From NCBI GenBank assembly GCA_944989445.1, contig CALYLW010000011.1:3129501-3193500 (forward strand): a stretch of DNA of 64,000 nucleotides, given 5' to 3'. Under the pieces are notes generated by a model. That model saw only the letters and a list, made by a program, of their open reading frames with translations. It was not told the origin of the DNA and searched no databases. The stretch is from Ampullaceana balthica (lineage: Eukaryota; Mollusca; Gastropoda; Lymnaeidae). A program made the position numbers and the translations under genes. This document shows positions 35,001 to 48,028 of this stretch, one piece after another (within the stretch, counting starts at the first letter, position 1; every line of letters starts with the position of its first letter).

Positions 35001-38000
35001 ATAAAGTGTTTTTGTCCCCGTGTTTCTGGTGCCGTGTGTTGGCTGCGACGTGCCCCTCATACCGTTGTGGGTGAGTGCTATTGATTTCATGCTTTAAAAA
35101 AAACTGTAAGGTGACAAAGGCATCCACCCCCATCGTTCCACGCCCTTGAATCCAGTGTCTATTCATTCACCAAATCCCAGTCGTGTTATGTTTTTGTTTC
35201 TGTTCCCATTCCACGGTCCATGATTGAAAAAACAAAACAGAATCCTTTTCATTATTTTTATTATGATTTCATTTGAAAGCAGCACTTCGTCCAGCTAGTT
35301 GAAAGTCAACCACGTGAGACCCGTATGTAATGGTGTGGAAAATGTTCAGCTAACTAGCTGATGAGGACAATGCGCTGTCACCCGGCTGCTGTGGGTTTTT
35401 TTTTACCCTTCAACAGCGCGCGAGCTGCAGCAGTTAGATTCTCATTGCCTGAATTTCATTGACGTCGGAGTGTGGCGGATAAACTCCTTGTGGGGTGGGA
35501 GTAAGAAGGATGTGTGTATGATAGAGCACCTGCACTCAAACGCCCCCCCCCTTCCATTGCACTAAGTAAAGGGAATTATGTTAATATCATGTTATGACAA
35601 GTTTTTTTAATGAAGTTATTTCCTTTTACAACAGCTTAAATATAATCATATTTGGTCTTTAGAGAGGACGACATAACATCGAAATACTTGTCAATATGAC
35701 AAGGGGTACAAGGAAAGAAGTGTTAATAGGATTTTATTCCCTTCTGTATTACGTCAGATGTTAACTTTACTTTACCATCAGTACATAGACAACTTTTATA
35801 CAGAATACGAATGTGTCGCTGTATTTTAATTGTGAGTGGACTGAGTGCTTCTTGATTGACCACAAAGTCCATTGACCTCCGGATCGCCTCAGTACCGCTT
35901 CTTTAATTCACGTCACGAAGACTCACTTGATCGGTTGCATTCTCCAGTCACAGCCGAGTCGTGTTCGGTAATCTGATGATTACGTCGAGAGAGTCAGCAT
36001 TTCGTTACTTGCGGGATGAACAACACTTGTTTTATTGTGTTGTCCAAAGCTCTTCACTATATAAAGTTCATGTTGAGGTGACACAGTTAGAAGAGTAATT
36101 GCGAACTTTTGCTCGACCAATTCCCCTGCATGTGTTCCCCATGATAATTTCGATGGTTCCCTCCAGTGATTCCCCACCGTTGTTTCCGACAGTGGTTCCC
36201 AGTAGTTCACCCGCTGAAAGGCTTTCCCCAAACTGACTCCAGGTTCCTACATGGTTAAACGTCAAGAGTTGAGGATTCAGTTTCTTAAACCAGAGCCCTC
36301 GAGGTTTTCCACCCCGGCCTCGTGCAAATCAAAACAAGAGAGATTTCCAGGGGGTAATCTTATACCCCCTCCACGTCTACGCCACCAGCTCCCCCTTTCA
36401 GCGGCCACCGGGTGTCGCTGAGGCATAAAAACGGCGGATGCGTCCCCCAAAACTCATTCAAACTTTTCAGCCTTTCGGTTTATTAATTCAGCGCCGTACC
36501 TGGTCACAACTGGGCACCGAATCAGCCCTTCCCTTACCGCACCGCCTCGTACCCGTCGTGTCAACCACGTATCTGATCAACACCGCGCCCCTCGGAACCC
36601 AGGCAGCATTTTTGCCCTCCTTATATCGCCTGTCGGACACAAAAGAGATTTTGAGGGAAGTGATAAAAAGTGCGTCCAGGTTTCAAGCTAAATAGGTCCC
36701 CGGTTTGGGTGTCAAGAAAGAGAGTTTGAGATTGCTGAAAGAGAGGGTTCGAATTCCCCCGTGAAACACTCTTATCCCACGCAGAAAGTATTCCCCCATT
36801 TTATGAAATATTAAATTATTTATTTTTCTACCTAAAGCTTACAGTTTACATTTTTCTCGCCAAGAAATTAATAAAACTTTTTCTCCTATGACTACCCGAG
36901 ATTTAAGAATAAGTTTTGTTAAGGACAAATTAGTTTGCATGATTCGATTATCCATTCTTTGCGTGTTCTTGTCTATTGAAATGTACGTGATAAGTCATTA
37001 CATGGATATAGACTTACAATTTGATCATTTAGTTTTCATACAACAACCGAGACGCTTGGTTTCTGGCAATATTATTTGGTCGTCAATATTTTTGTTTCTA
37101 TGACACAAACATCTGGGGCCCAGTCTTCGTACGTCACAGGTATTTGGTATACATCACTTTTTTATGAGCTCGTGGATTTAATATGCGGTACCACACACTG
37201 AAGACCTATATACTCTTTCTCTGCAAGTAATTCAAAGATATTTTTACCCACATTTGAACGGTCAATAAGATCTCCTATGCTTCAGTTTCACACGCTGTAA
37301 AATTGTTGAGTGCTCCGATAGAGTCAACATTAGAATCGCTACCACACCATTTATTTGAGCAGCCCCGAGTACCCGGCCACCGCGACCCTGAATCTGACAC
37401 CGTTTCTTTCCTCATTAGCCTTTAGTCCCAGCTTCTATCAAAACCCTCCTCCTCCTACCACTCCGAGCCATTATACCTCTCCATTTGACCTTCCCCACCA
37501 TATACTTTAACCCCACCTCAAATGAAGATCTGAATGCCACCGAGCCTCCCAGTTCCCACCCCTTCAATGGAGCCGCCACTGCCAGACCCTTGGCTACCCT
37601 GCACCGGGTTAGTAATTTTCACAAGTGGCAGTCAGAATCGGAAAGGACGTTTAAGAAAAATATTACCCAAGCAAAAATCATCAGGTCTCGGCCCCTTAAG
37701 TGATCCTAGGCGCCCCCCTTCCCCATTGTCTTCCTATTTTCCCCCTGTTTTTATGGAGAGACCGTCTCTGTCTAGTAGGGGGGACTTCTCAGTGCTTGAT
37801 GATTGTGGGATGTCATCTCGAATTTCGCTTTCTCCTGTCAGTCTTCCTCTCAGCTCGCGAGGGCCTCGATATGACATTTTGCCCAATTGAGCGCGCGCTG
37901 AGAGCGCTGAGAAAGATGCGCATGATTCTGACAGATCAAACTAAGCTTTTTATAGTATTAGTCGTTTTTAGTTGATGATTCTTTTCAAAAGAACTAAAAA

Positions 38001-38875
38001 TTATTTTATAAAAATATCAAATACTTTGAAAGCGGAAGCAGCCAAAAAAGTAACATTCTAGAATTTTAAACATCCCATTTCGTATTTTTAAAAATACAGA
38101 AAGGATCACAAAGACATTGTACAATAGCACAAATGTCTTCATATTGATTCTTTCGATTACAATTTTTTTCCGGATGATGCATTTATTTTTCAAATAGTTT
38201 AAATAAAATATGTATGGATACGTGTTTAAAACCTATAATGATTCGCTCCAATTCCAGCTCTTAAATTACTTTCCTCAAATAAAAATAAGAAAAATGTCAT
38301 TTTGTTCCGTTACATTTCTACCCCTTTACTTTTGTTGGATTTGTCTTGTATTTTTATTTTTGGGTGTTCTTTGATCCGACCCTTGCCCCCCCCCCTTTCA
38401 TCTCAACAATGTTTCCGCTCCTTGTGTCTCCACCACAAATAAACGTGACAGAAAGGACAAAAAGGCCAACAAATGACGTATTTATTTGCTGTCAAAATGA
38501 CGCGCGATGTTTGACGTGGGAAGGACTCTCCACGTCACCTACTGGTAGCCCCCAACACAATGATCGTCCGAGGAGAAGACAAGAGCTGGAGATGTTTTCG
38601 AGTACTGGAGTATTTTCCCAGTTGTTTGTTGTAAACTTCTGCGTGTGGCAGGTGCTGGGAATCAACGTTTTTCGGGGGAATGGCTGATTTGTGTGGCAAC
38701 GCGGGAGTTATTGATGATTCGCATGTGATTGGGAGTGTATGATAAACATTTAGTTTCTATTGAAACACCTCCAGGCCGATTATATGAAGTACTCTCTATG
38801 ACATCCGTCAAAATAATTTATGTAATAAGATATTATAGATTGAACACCAAAATATGATGTACAAGTGTAGAGTTA
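29059..38875. other. non-coding intronic stretch
   Basis: No recognised exon or RNA gene. A small open frame begins at ATG 30845 and is followed by a good donor (AAAG then GTAAGC, 30909), but the upstream acceptor is poor. An imperfect repeat around GGGATACCTG lies at 30.69-30.77 kb. Frames at 36438-36695 and 37534-37890 (+) have no domain resemblance. The rest is AT-rich filler with C- or G-runs. Confidence 0.5.
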
Positions 38876-38950
38876 AAGAAAGAGAGAGAGAGAGAGAGAA
38901 TGGGAGAGAGAAAGACGGAGGCAGAGAGATAGAGAGAGAGGGGGGAGGGT
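38876..38950. repeat. (GA)n purine tract
   Basis: About 75 bp almost purely of A and G on the + strand, with uninterrupted AG runs. Long homopurine tracts can form triplex (H-DNA) structures. It lies about 550 bp upstream of the 39502 exon acceptor. Confidence 0.9.
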
Positions 38951-39501
38951 TGGAGGAAGCTAAGGAAAAGATAAGAGAATTTCTGTTTCATATACTTTTG
39001 TGTATTTTGGTGAAAGTGAAACTAATCGGATGGTCTGCGGATTTTATTCAAATTCATGTGTATGTCACTTGAACGAACGGACCAATGCCCATATTTTATA
39101 AAGTATTTAGTATTTCAATTATTTTTTAATCTTCTATCATTTTCAAAGTTTGCATCACATTATAAGGGAGGGGGGGGGCACTTGAGTATCAGTACTTTTC
39201 AGCACTCTTGTTCCACTTATTATTTTGTAAGGTCATTTGACGAATCTTCGATAGCCAACTTCTAAGCGAAAAATATATTTTCTCCGTTATTAAGTTATCT
39301 TTTTGAGTTTCAGTTTATCCTCTGTGTTAATTTTGATACATAGTTATTGAACAACAAAAGCCATTTCATGAGGGATTGTTTGCCTATCATATATAACTAT
39401 TCAAAAATATATTGTATACACAAACGTTAATTTTTTAATACTTATTTTCGTTCTGGTGAGTTGTTTACTGATCGCTGTCCGACCTTGCTTTTTCTTTCTA
39501 G

Positions 39502-39634
39502 CGTCCTCCCTCCCAAAGCCTGAACTTCAGCCAGCAAGAAGACACCCAGTCATCACGGTCCGGGGATACGCCCGTGCCAGCTAGTCAGACCAACACCAAC
39601 TCTACCCACAACGTGGAGAATAACAGCGAATCAG
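39502..39634 (+). CDS. putative 133-nt coding exon, Ser/Thr/Asn/Gln-rich
   Basis: Strong acceptor (CTTTTTCTTTCTAG, ending 39501) and strong donor (TCAG then GTAAGA, 39635). In phase 0 it encodes 44 residues beginning RPPSQSLNFSQQED and ending NSTHNVENNSES, plus one base of the next codon. The composition (many S, T, N, Q, E, few hydrophobics) is that of a disordered linker, not of a random frame in this AT-rich DNA. It joins in frame to VFSPTGDHLFGNEKM from 16546-16590. Family is unknown. Tracts of this type precede RNA-binding or DNA-binding domains in many regulators (RBFOX-type proteins are one example), but no such domain exon is visible here, so no symbol is given. Confidence 0.6.
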
Positions 39635-41810
39635 GTAAGACAACCGACAGCTCCAGACCCCATCCCACACAAACTATTTCAAATATACGTCCCAAGCTCA
39701 CGACTACACATCACAATTTAGGACAGCACAGAATCTTATCTGAAACATTTTTGTTTCTATGTTGATATTGTGGATAAATTTACCATCACCCAGAATGTCA
39801 TGATCCGGATATGTTTGTACAGAGGCGTTTAGTAAAAGAGGAACAAGATAACATGGCATCTCCCCTACAATTTTAATGTATTTTTGTTTCAGCTATTGAG
39901 TTTAACAAATTCTCCCTTTTATATGAAATTCCAGATGAAATGAATGTGTCTCAGCTTCAGTAGGGCCAATCAAACTCCGCCATTGCAGGCATTTAGTCTT
40001 TGAGGTCAAAGTCTCCATATTAAAAAAAAATGCCCCCCCCCACTCCTTTCCCCGATAATTTTGCGTCTTTCCCAAAACACTGGCACACACCTAACCCCAC
40101 CCACCGCAACCAAAGCCATGTAACGAGTTCCTAAACTATGTCCGATATATCGGGGCAATATTCGCCCCAGATGGTATCATCCTCATCCTGTTGGAGCACT
40201 TGGCGATGGCCGCTAAGCACTAGCCATAAACTCCTGTAATGGTCGTACGGGCCCCCGGTCGTTCGCCTGAGAAGCCGAAACGAAGTTTGGCAGATATCTG
40301 TGTGCACTGAGGTTGTTGTAGTCGAGCTTGGTAATTCTATACAGCCAGCCTGGAACTCCTCGGCAAAGACTTCCACACGCTCGGTCCCTCTTGACTTTCA
40401 GACGAGAAGGAAAGAAAAATAGTTTACACAATATGAGAGTACAGTGTGTCGAGAAAGAGGAATTATTTTGTTTAAAACAGAAAACATTATATAGACAATT
40501 TTATTTTTTTGCTTGTCACATAAAGCTATTCGTAGCCACCACAGCTTGTTCTATAGACAGGCTTTAAATACAAGTATATTCTGATGAATGTTTTAAGTGG
40601 AGCTTGGTTTTCCACACAGAGACAAGAGATGACCTAAAACGAATCAGTTATAAGTCATTCTTAAAATAATCTCATCGTTTCCAGCAAGCTGATCTAGTTA
40701 TACAGCTATGACGGCAAATCTCAAAATACGATGAGATGCTGCAGTACAAGAGAAACTGCACGATTTACTGATATATTGCTTTCAATGTATAGTTGGGGCA
40801 ACGCTAGGAGCTTTCAGCTGATATCCAGTATATAACGTTTAAATTGAATTTCTTTAAATCTATTGGTCAATTTTACAAATCTAGTTAATCCAGTTTTCGT
40901 TTTCGTTTTGTATTTAACTACGCGTGAAACTAGCCAAATGGCGATATATTTAAACTCATTCCAGACAACTCTCATGAGCGAGATCTGAAGTCCACGAAGA
41001 GGCAATGGAAAAAAGTTTCATGGAATGAGCGTTGCAGTTCATGAAATGAGTAACAATTGTTGGGAGGGGGGGGGGTAAACTAAATGGGTTCAGTGTTGTC
41101 CCATTGGTACCTCAGGGTGAAGGAACGTAAGAGGATTGTAGAGTCAAGGAAGGGGGCTGCTGGGTGGCTCTATTGTTTTTATTACAAAGTTACTGTGAAT
41201 AAACTTGTCTGGGGACGAAACAAATTCAACCCGCAAAAAACATCCGACTGTCTGTTTTGAAACTTCTATAGGTTGACATACAATCACACAGATACACACA
41301 GAAGATAACAGACGCTGTTGGGGGCACAGGGTTGTGAGCTAGGGTTGAGCCTTGGGGGGACGGGATGGGGTGGGAAAGAATAACCCAACTCCACTGGTAT
41401 CAAATTACCATCTCGGCGCCCAGCTTATTGGCTGAGGTATTTACGTTCGCATGCCAAGGTGTAGGGGAAAGAATTCTTAGTTTAAATCACTCCCAACAAC
41501 GCTCTCTGCTCCGCTCATCACCAGAAATCGGCTGTGAGGATCGAGAAAAGGGAGGGGGGTGGCGTCAAAACACACCAACCGCGCTGGCCTTCAAATGGAG
41601 ACTGGGTTTTTTAGCGCACATAATCTTTTTGTGAAATACTGGTGGTTTGGAAAACATTCGGTCCGTGAAATAACGACTGTGCGTGTACATCTTGGGCAGC
41701 AGCGTTGTGGGGAGGAGAAGACGGGGAAACGGATATAGCTCAGGTGGGGGAGGGGGAGTCAAGTAACTATTTTTAGGTATATGATGACCATGGACTATGA
41801 CTTGAAGTCA

Positions 41811-41848
41811 GAACTGCTGGGGGTTGTTGGAACTGCTGGGGGTTGTTG
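41811..41848. repeat. 19-bp tandem duplication
   Basis: GAACTGCTGGGGGTTGTTG is present twice head to tail. Confidence 0.85.
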
Positions 41849-42129
41849 TTTATGAACGGTGAGTATTTTTACCACAGATGAGTAGTGCCATACAGAACAA
41901 TAGCTGAGCAAGACTCTTTAGAACGTCACATAATGCAGAATGTTACTTGGTGCCCACCAAACTTTTCTTCTTATTATTTTTTAAACCACTGAAGCATGTG
42001 TCCGGTTTTAAAAATAGGTTATTAACCGGAATTCAAATTTAAGATTTCACGACGAAAAGAAGTTTAGACCAGCATAAATAATGAGAATAGATAAAGTAAA
42101 AAAGATGTGGCATATTAATTTTTTTTAAA

Positions 42130-42217
42130 CATATATTATCATATATTATCATATATTATCATATATTATCATATATTATCATATATTATCATATATTATC
42201 ATATATTATCATATATT
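42130..42217. repeat. 10-bp AT-rich tandem repeat, about 8.7 copies
   Basis: Perfect repeats of ATATATTATC. The 10-bp period is close to one DNA helical turn and the array sits in very AT-rich DNA, so it may be curved or easily unwound. That is inferred from composition only. Confidence 0.97.
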
Positions 42218-45200
42218 CTTTTAATATTTAAGACTCACTCTGATGACGACACTTGAGGTTCTTGTCAGGTTTAATTTATTTATTTATTTTTAAAAAAAAT
42301 AAATTTCTTGCTTTGAATGACACGAAATTTATGCCATTTTTTTCTCTCCAAAAGTGATGACAATTAACAGAACCGAATGTAGCCCTTCTCTTATGATTGA
42401 TTATTTTTATAATTTGATATTGAAAACGGAGTTCACAGTTTTTGACATGAAATAGTTGATCTTGTAGTTTGTGAACGGATTCAAGGAATTGTATTTTTTC
42501 AAAGATGAAAACTTGTAAGAATTATTCAACCACAAACTGTTAATTGCTTTCTTTAATAAAAGACATCTTTTGAACTTTCTTACAAATTTTTTTTTAAAAA
42601 GGTAATATTTGTATCATTTAAAAAAAAACTTTTTCAATTAAGTATTTAATAGTTAGTTGCTGAATACATTAAGGGGGAACGTTTTCTTTTTAAATTAATA
42701 AAAACATTGTAAGCCGGTCAAGTTTCAACTAAGTTGTTTAAATTTTATAAAAAAAAATAATAATTTTTAGAAAAGTTAATAAACAAGAATATTTTTTCCT
42801 CCAATATTCCCAGGTAATAAATTAAATTTAAAATATTAGTCCATTAAAATAATTTTAAAAGATGAATAAGAAAAATTAAGATAAAGATCCCTTTTAAGTC
42901 ACCTTTTAAGGTGAATATTTCTGGAGTTCCTTGGTGGTTTCTTGAGCTAAGGGAAGCTTCTGGTAACTAAGCGTATGGAATCAGCGACATTCGTCTTCCG
43001 AATTACGTCTTATCTTTACAAATGCGATACAATAAGGAATACAATTCACGTTTCGTGAGCAGCAAAATTAGAATACGGTATCTAAATGTGTAGCTAGATC
43101 TAGATGCTGGGACTGCCTGGGCCGTGCCTCGGGCCGTCTGTTTGTTGGAGAAATGTGTTTCTTTCCCCGGGTCTACCCCCTGGAGCAAGCAGGCTCGTAC
43201 GATGGTTGCCCGCCGTCAAGATACGCCGATGTGTTTTGAATCTCGCCAGGGGTAGGGGCCCCCCGTTTTGACAGGGGAACTTGTTAGGCCGTTCGGCGTG
43301 GGCTCCACTCCTGGGCCCCGGAATTGTTTTAGTCTCAGCGGGAGCAGACGCTGATGTTGTTTCTCTCTTCCGATGGCGGGACGCGGCAATGAGTCGCATC
43401 GCTCTGACGAGAAAAGCAGGCCTCGGCCCCACTGTTTACAAAGCGCCAAGTTCACATTTTTGGCCGTGAACCTCTCGACTCGGGTGAACCATCTCAAGAC
43501 GCTCGGAGTCGGGACATTTCTTCTTATTAGAGCTCAGACTCCAGGACTGTGATGTCAGATTCGACTCCAACCAATGACAAAGGCATGACCAACTTTCTTA
43601 TGTCTCAAAACTAAAAAGTTGTCAAATTTTTTTTTGTTACTCGTAATAAATTAATTGGCATGACAGATTTGTTTATTTTTTAGTGTCTACACGATAAAAT
43701 TGTCAGGGAGGTAAAGGTCATCTCGTGCTCGTTTACTTCAAATTAACCAAGCGTGTCTGTTTTTAAATACGATAATTACTAACGCGTTGGGATTGACAAG
43801 CCAAATAGCGTGACTACTCTAATGCTCAGAAACATTAACAGATACGTATCCACATGTTTGTTTAATCCGAAAGGACACGTAATAGTACAAACACACAAAA
43901 TTCAGTGAGACTTTGGGTGAGGAAATGTCATTTTCAGAAATAAATCAAAGTTTATTTATTTGTTTCTTTTCACTTTATATTTTTGCTGAGGCTGTCTCCT
44001 TTGTTGGAAATTATTAATATATTTTAAATAATTTCCTTTAAATTACTTTTATTAGCTTTTGAGCTGAGGATTTTTATAGGGGTGTCAGGTAATGCTGGGA
44101 TAGATGCCCCCTCCCTAATCCCCACATTCGCTAATACCCTGTGTTAACAATTTTTTTTTAAATAGAAGAAAATCACGATTTGCTTTTGTTGACACGGAAA
44201 GTTTAAATTGAATCTCTAATTATTCCCGCCACTACAATCAGCTGGTAGCATCAGCGGCTCCTCATTTCATCAGCCTTATTCCGAGACATTCTGTTTCTCC
44301 ACCCTAACACTTTCCATTCATCTCCATTACACTCAGCCATTCCTAACCTTATACCCACCCCTTTTTTTCGTTCTCCCACCGTAACGGTTCTCTGATTGTG
44401 CAATTAAAACAACGGATCTTTTGTTAAAACAACACCTCCCCCGTCCCGCCCTCAATCGACCCTCACCTTTTGGTTCAGAGCCCGCGAGGCTGCAGATCGA
44501 TAATCCCAATTGGAGACTACTGCGCCCAGTTCGCATAGGTGATGGTTTGAGTCGTCCCTCTTGATTGAAAGTGTTTGAGCGGGCATTGAGACAACGGGCG
44601 AGAACTGGGTGCGACGAAGGATGTAAATCAAGATCGAAATGGCATCAACCCAATACTTATCACAGTCGGCTTACTACTGTCAAGTGTGTGTGTGTGTGTG
44701 GGGGGGGGGAGTGCATGTCAGTGGCGGATTATAGCTGAAGTGGGAAACAGCTCCATCGAGTTCTTTCAAAAAATGTTATTTAACGGAAATATAAATTGTT
44801 AGTTCATTGATGAGAAGAGGTCCGCCCCTGTCGATATAGAGCGTAGAAAACAAAAAACAACACTATTGTATCATTGTTTTAAAATGTGAATTTGTTATTA
44901 TTTTTTATTTTTTTATTTTTTATTAATTATTTTTGATTATCATTATTATTATTTTTGCAAAGTGTTTATCGTATGGTGTAAACACATTTAACGCGAAAGT
45001 ATTTCTACATTCAACGGTTTTGTTAATGAGAAGTCAGAATTAATATTTAGTCAACTGAAACACGATTGACAATGGAAAGGTAGGGGGGAGAGGGGAACTG
45101 ACAGATCCCATTCCCACTCCAGCTTGCAAATTTCTAATGGCTTCTGCCAGCAATCGATATTATCACGTGTGAACTCAAGAGCTGAAGTTTTAAAAAAATA

Positions 45201-46675
45201 AATAAATAATAAATTAAACAAAGAAGTAGGCAGCTCCAATGTCATGTAATCAAAAATGCAAATTGGCTGTTGATATATCAATTATAACACGTTGTGTGCA
45301 TGCGCTTGGAGGGCAGACGACGGAACGACGCGATGCGGAATGGTTACATGAAAGCAGGGAGGGTGGCGGGGTGGAGCGGATTGCTGCTAGTTTCTGGAAT
45401 AAAATTTAACATGGATCGATAAAATTAGTATGTAAGTGTAAGTGTGTGCGTGTTTCTTGGGTGGAGTTGTAAGAGATTGCAAAGCAATACACAAAACAAC
45501 GAAAAGATGTCTCTAAAATAAACTTATTTGATTTAATTTTTTAATACATGCATATGATGTTTTGTGGAAGTTTTATTTTGTATGACTTTGTCTACCCTCA
45601 CTTCAGTTCTGCCCCCCCCCCGCACACACGCATAAAAAATGTTCTTAAAATTATGAGGAGTTCACGTAATGTCCAAGTAATAACCGAAAAAGCGTGGTTT
45701 GGGGGGGGGGCAGAATATGTAAAAGAAAACTATTTTAAAAATATATTTACATTTAGAAAGCTCATTTGACTTTATTGTTTTGAGACTATATACATCTCTG
45801 CCATTTCCCCTTCTACCCTTTCTTACATTCCTCGTAATGTCCCATCATTTCAGCATCCAGTGAAGTAGCGTATGACTCCCAGAATTGATGTACAATGATC
45901 GGTTACAGGATATTTGACCCAGCGCCCCTTACATCCCCCTACCTTTGATGCCGGTCAGCACCCCATGGCGCCAGCCAGCACCCAACGGCGCCAAATTTGT
46001 CTTGCTGGAACTCTCCAGCGCGCGGGGTTAATTAAGGGTGTGCTGTGTGTAGAGTTCTCTCTCTCCATAACTCATCAGTGTGAACTCTTGTAAACTCGTC
46101 ACCTTTGAACTCTGCCCTTATCTACTGCCTGATCAGGCGTTGACGGGCAAACAGCAGATAATTTCATTAACTAATATCATAGCCTTTTATTTAGCATTAT
46201 AAATGAACGAGAGGATTGTTTTTGTCGTTGTTTCATTTATGTTACTTCTTTTTTTAAAAAAAAATCATATACAAAAAGGAAATGTCATCTTTAGTCTTGA
46301 GATTAACTCAGTAGCAAATGAAAAATTCAAATGATCAAATTCAAATATGGGGTCAATGACATATCACTTTTTCTTATTTTTTTAATAAAGAAAGAATTTT
46401 TTTTTCAAAGGTCGTTAGAGAAAAAATGATATAATATTTTGTGTAGTATATTTACTGAAGCTAAACACCAATAGTGTTGGTAATACCATCATCAATTCTA
46501 TCGACATGACCCAGTTTTTTTTTCCACCTTATAAAATTATTCTTATTTATCTTATGGTAGTTCGATTCAAAAATCGAATTTCCGTTTTGACACTCATTAG
46601 TTACGTCAATATATAAAGTTTATGCCCTTCTGAAATCGTTTTCGATATACTGTTTCAATTTTCCATTTTAAAAAA

Positions 46676-46793
46676 CAACAACATAAAACTTACTAAAAAG
46701 TATACTCTAGGGACCCAAAACTCCCCCCAAAAAGCAACATAAAACTTGTTTCTAAAGAGTATACTCTTGAGACCAGAAACTCCACAAAAACAA
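46676..46793. repeat. about 58-bp imperfect tandem duplication
   Basis: CAACATAAAACTT followed by an AGTATACTCT block and then GA-CC-AAACTCC occurs twice, at 46.68 and 46.74 kb, with several substitutions and a small length difference. This indicates an older duplication. Confidence 0.75.
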
Positions 46794-47986
46794 CACATTA
46801 GCAGGCCATCTCCTTCTGAAGCACATGCGGTCCCACCAGAATGTACCGACACCCGCAGGCAGCTCCCTGGCACGGAACATTTGCCCGATACCGCGGTGTC
46901 CAAACTCGATAATGGCACTTCTCTCCTCTACTCTCCACTTGTTCCACGTGGAAAACACTTGTGGCCTCCTGTGTCCGCTTTCGTGCACATGGTGCATCCA
47001 CGGCAGTCGTAGTATGTGGCATTAAAACGCCACCCGAGATAGCATTCAACGATAGCCACCATTTGAGGTGGAGGGCTGGGGCGACGAGAGAGATTACGGT
47101 GAGCTCAAGACATGCGCACTGGGGAGGTTAAGGAGAGCCGGACACGCTGGGAAAAGTCAAGTAACAAGAGGATGTAACTCTATATCTACTTCCTGTTCGT
47201 TTGGTCTAGGGAAAACATGCACCCATGGGATAGAGTTTAGGGGATAATTATTGATACGGCCTTACTGTGAGAGGAGGGGCGTGGGTCAGGGGGGTTAAGC
47301 GGGTTGGCGATGTGAAAGATGAAGAGAATGGATCTTGTAAGAAAGGGGGTTGTAAAGAAAGAACGTATAAGAACTGATAAGATACTGGTAGTTGGATGTA
47401 ATAAACAAGAGAGGAAAGAGAGAACTGTTGATAAGCCATGAAGGACAAGTTGTAGATTTTTTTCATAACGTGTTTAATTTTTTTGAAATCAAACCAAGCT
47501 GTGGCTTCAACATATATTTTTTACCGACCTTGGGCAAATCTTATTACTTATTCTCGTCTCTTCAAAGTGTGTGGGGAATTTTCAAGAAAAGGAGACACAA
47601 ATACCCGCCCACCCCATCACCTCTTTTGTCTCGTCTGTTTGTTGGTCTTCTCTATGTTTCGTCTGTTTGTTGGTCTTGCCTCGAGACTGGTTGACAAGGC
47701 TGAGAGGTGTATATTTCACTTGCCCGTCTCAACGCGGTTCCCGAGTCGTCCTCGAGCTTTTTACAGTGTCGCACCTGACCGAACACGAGCCTCGAGTTGC
47801 TTATGTGCGTACATCCTTGAGGGTCACGCCCTCGACGATGCCCGCTCACCTTCAGCTGTCACTCAGATGAGCCGCGTTTGTGTTTGCTCGTGTCTATGGC
47901 GGACGATTAGTTCCACAAGCAGGTCCGTCAGTTAAATGGCAAACGTTCAGTTCGATGCTCACTAAACTGCGGTGCGCTGTTTACAG

Positions 47987-48028
47987 GCCTACTCCGACGT
48001 TGTGACGATCTGGCCTCGATGTTGATGC
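47987..48028 (+). CDS. possible 42-nt coding exon
   Basis: A moderate acceptor (GCTGTTTACAG, ending 47986) and a perfect donor (GATGC then GTGAGT, 48029). The preceding exon leaves one base (G). Adding GC from here makes a glycine codon and the exon then reads LLRRCDDLASMLM, ending with one spare base. This is the only open phase of the three, and it is the one demanded by the previous exon. The short leucine-rich stretch could be part of a helix. The acceptor is mediocre and the exon tiny, so chance is a serious alternative. Confidence 0.3.

Larger units (their letters stand above)
16591..39501 (+). other. putative 22.9-kb intron 2
   Basis: The interval runs from the GTGAGT donor at 16591 to the TTTCTTTCTAG acceptor at 39501, and the two flanking exons are phase-compatible. 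It contains several tandem arrays, a stem-loop and a DR1 site, listed separately. Cassette exons may exist inside it; weak possibilities are noted under the findings. Confidence 0.45.
39635..47986 (+). other. putative intron 3
   Basis: From the GTAAGA donor to a TTTACAG acceptor at 47986. No other exon was recognised. It includes a 10-bp array (42.13 kb), a very AT-rich zone (about 42.1-42.9 kb), a CpG-rich patch (about 43.1-43.5 kb) open on both strands without family resemblance, and a 58-bp duplication (46.7 kb). The minus frame 46752-46997 and its overlaps appear to be chance. Confidence 0.35.

Noticed and set aside
36740..36770. GGTTCGAATTCCCC resembling a Pol III B box
   Set aside because: One base too long, and no A box at the right distance upstream.
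41734..41750. ATAGCTCAGGTGG resembling a tRNA D arm / A box
   Set aside because: No B box downstream and no cloverleaf.
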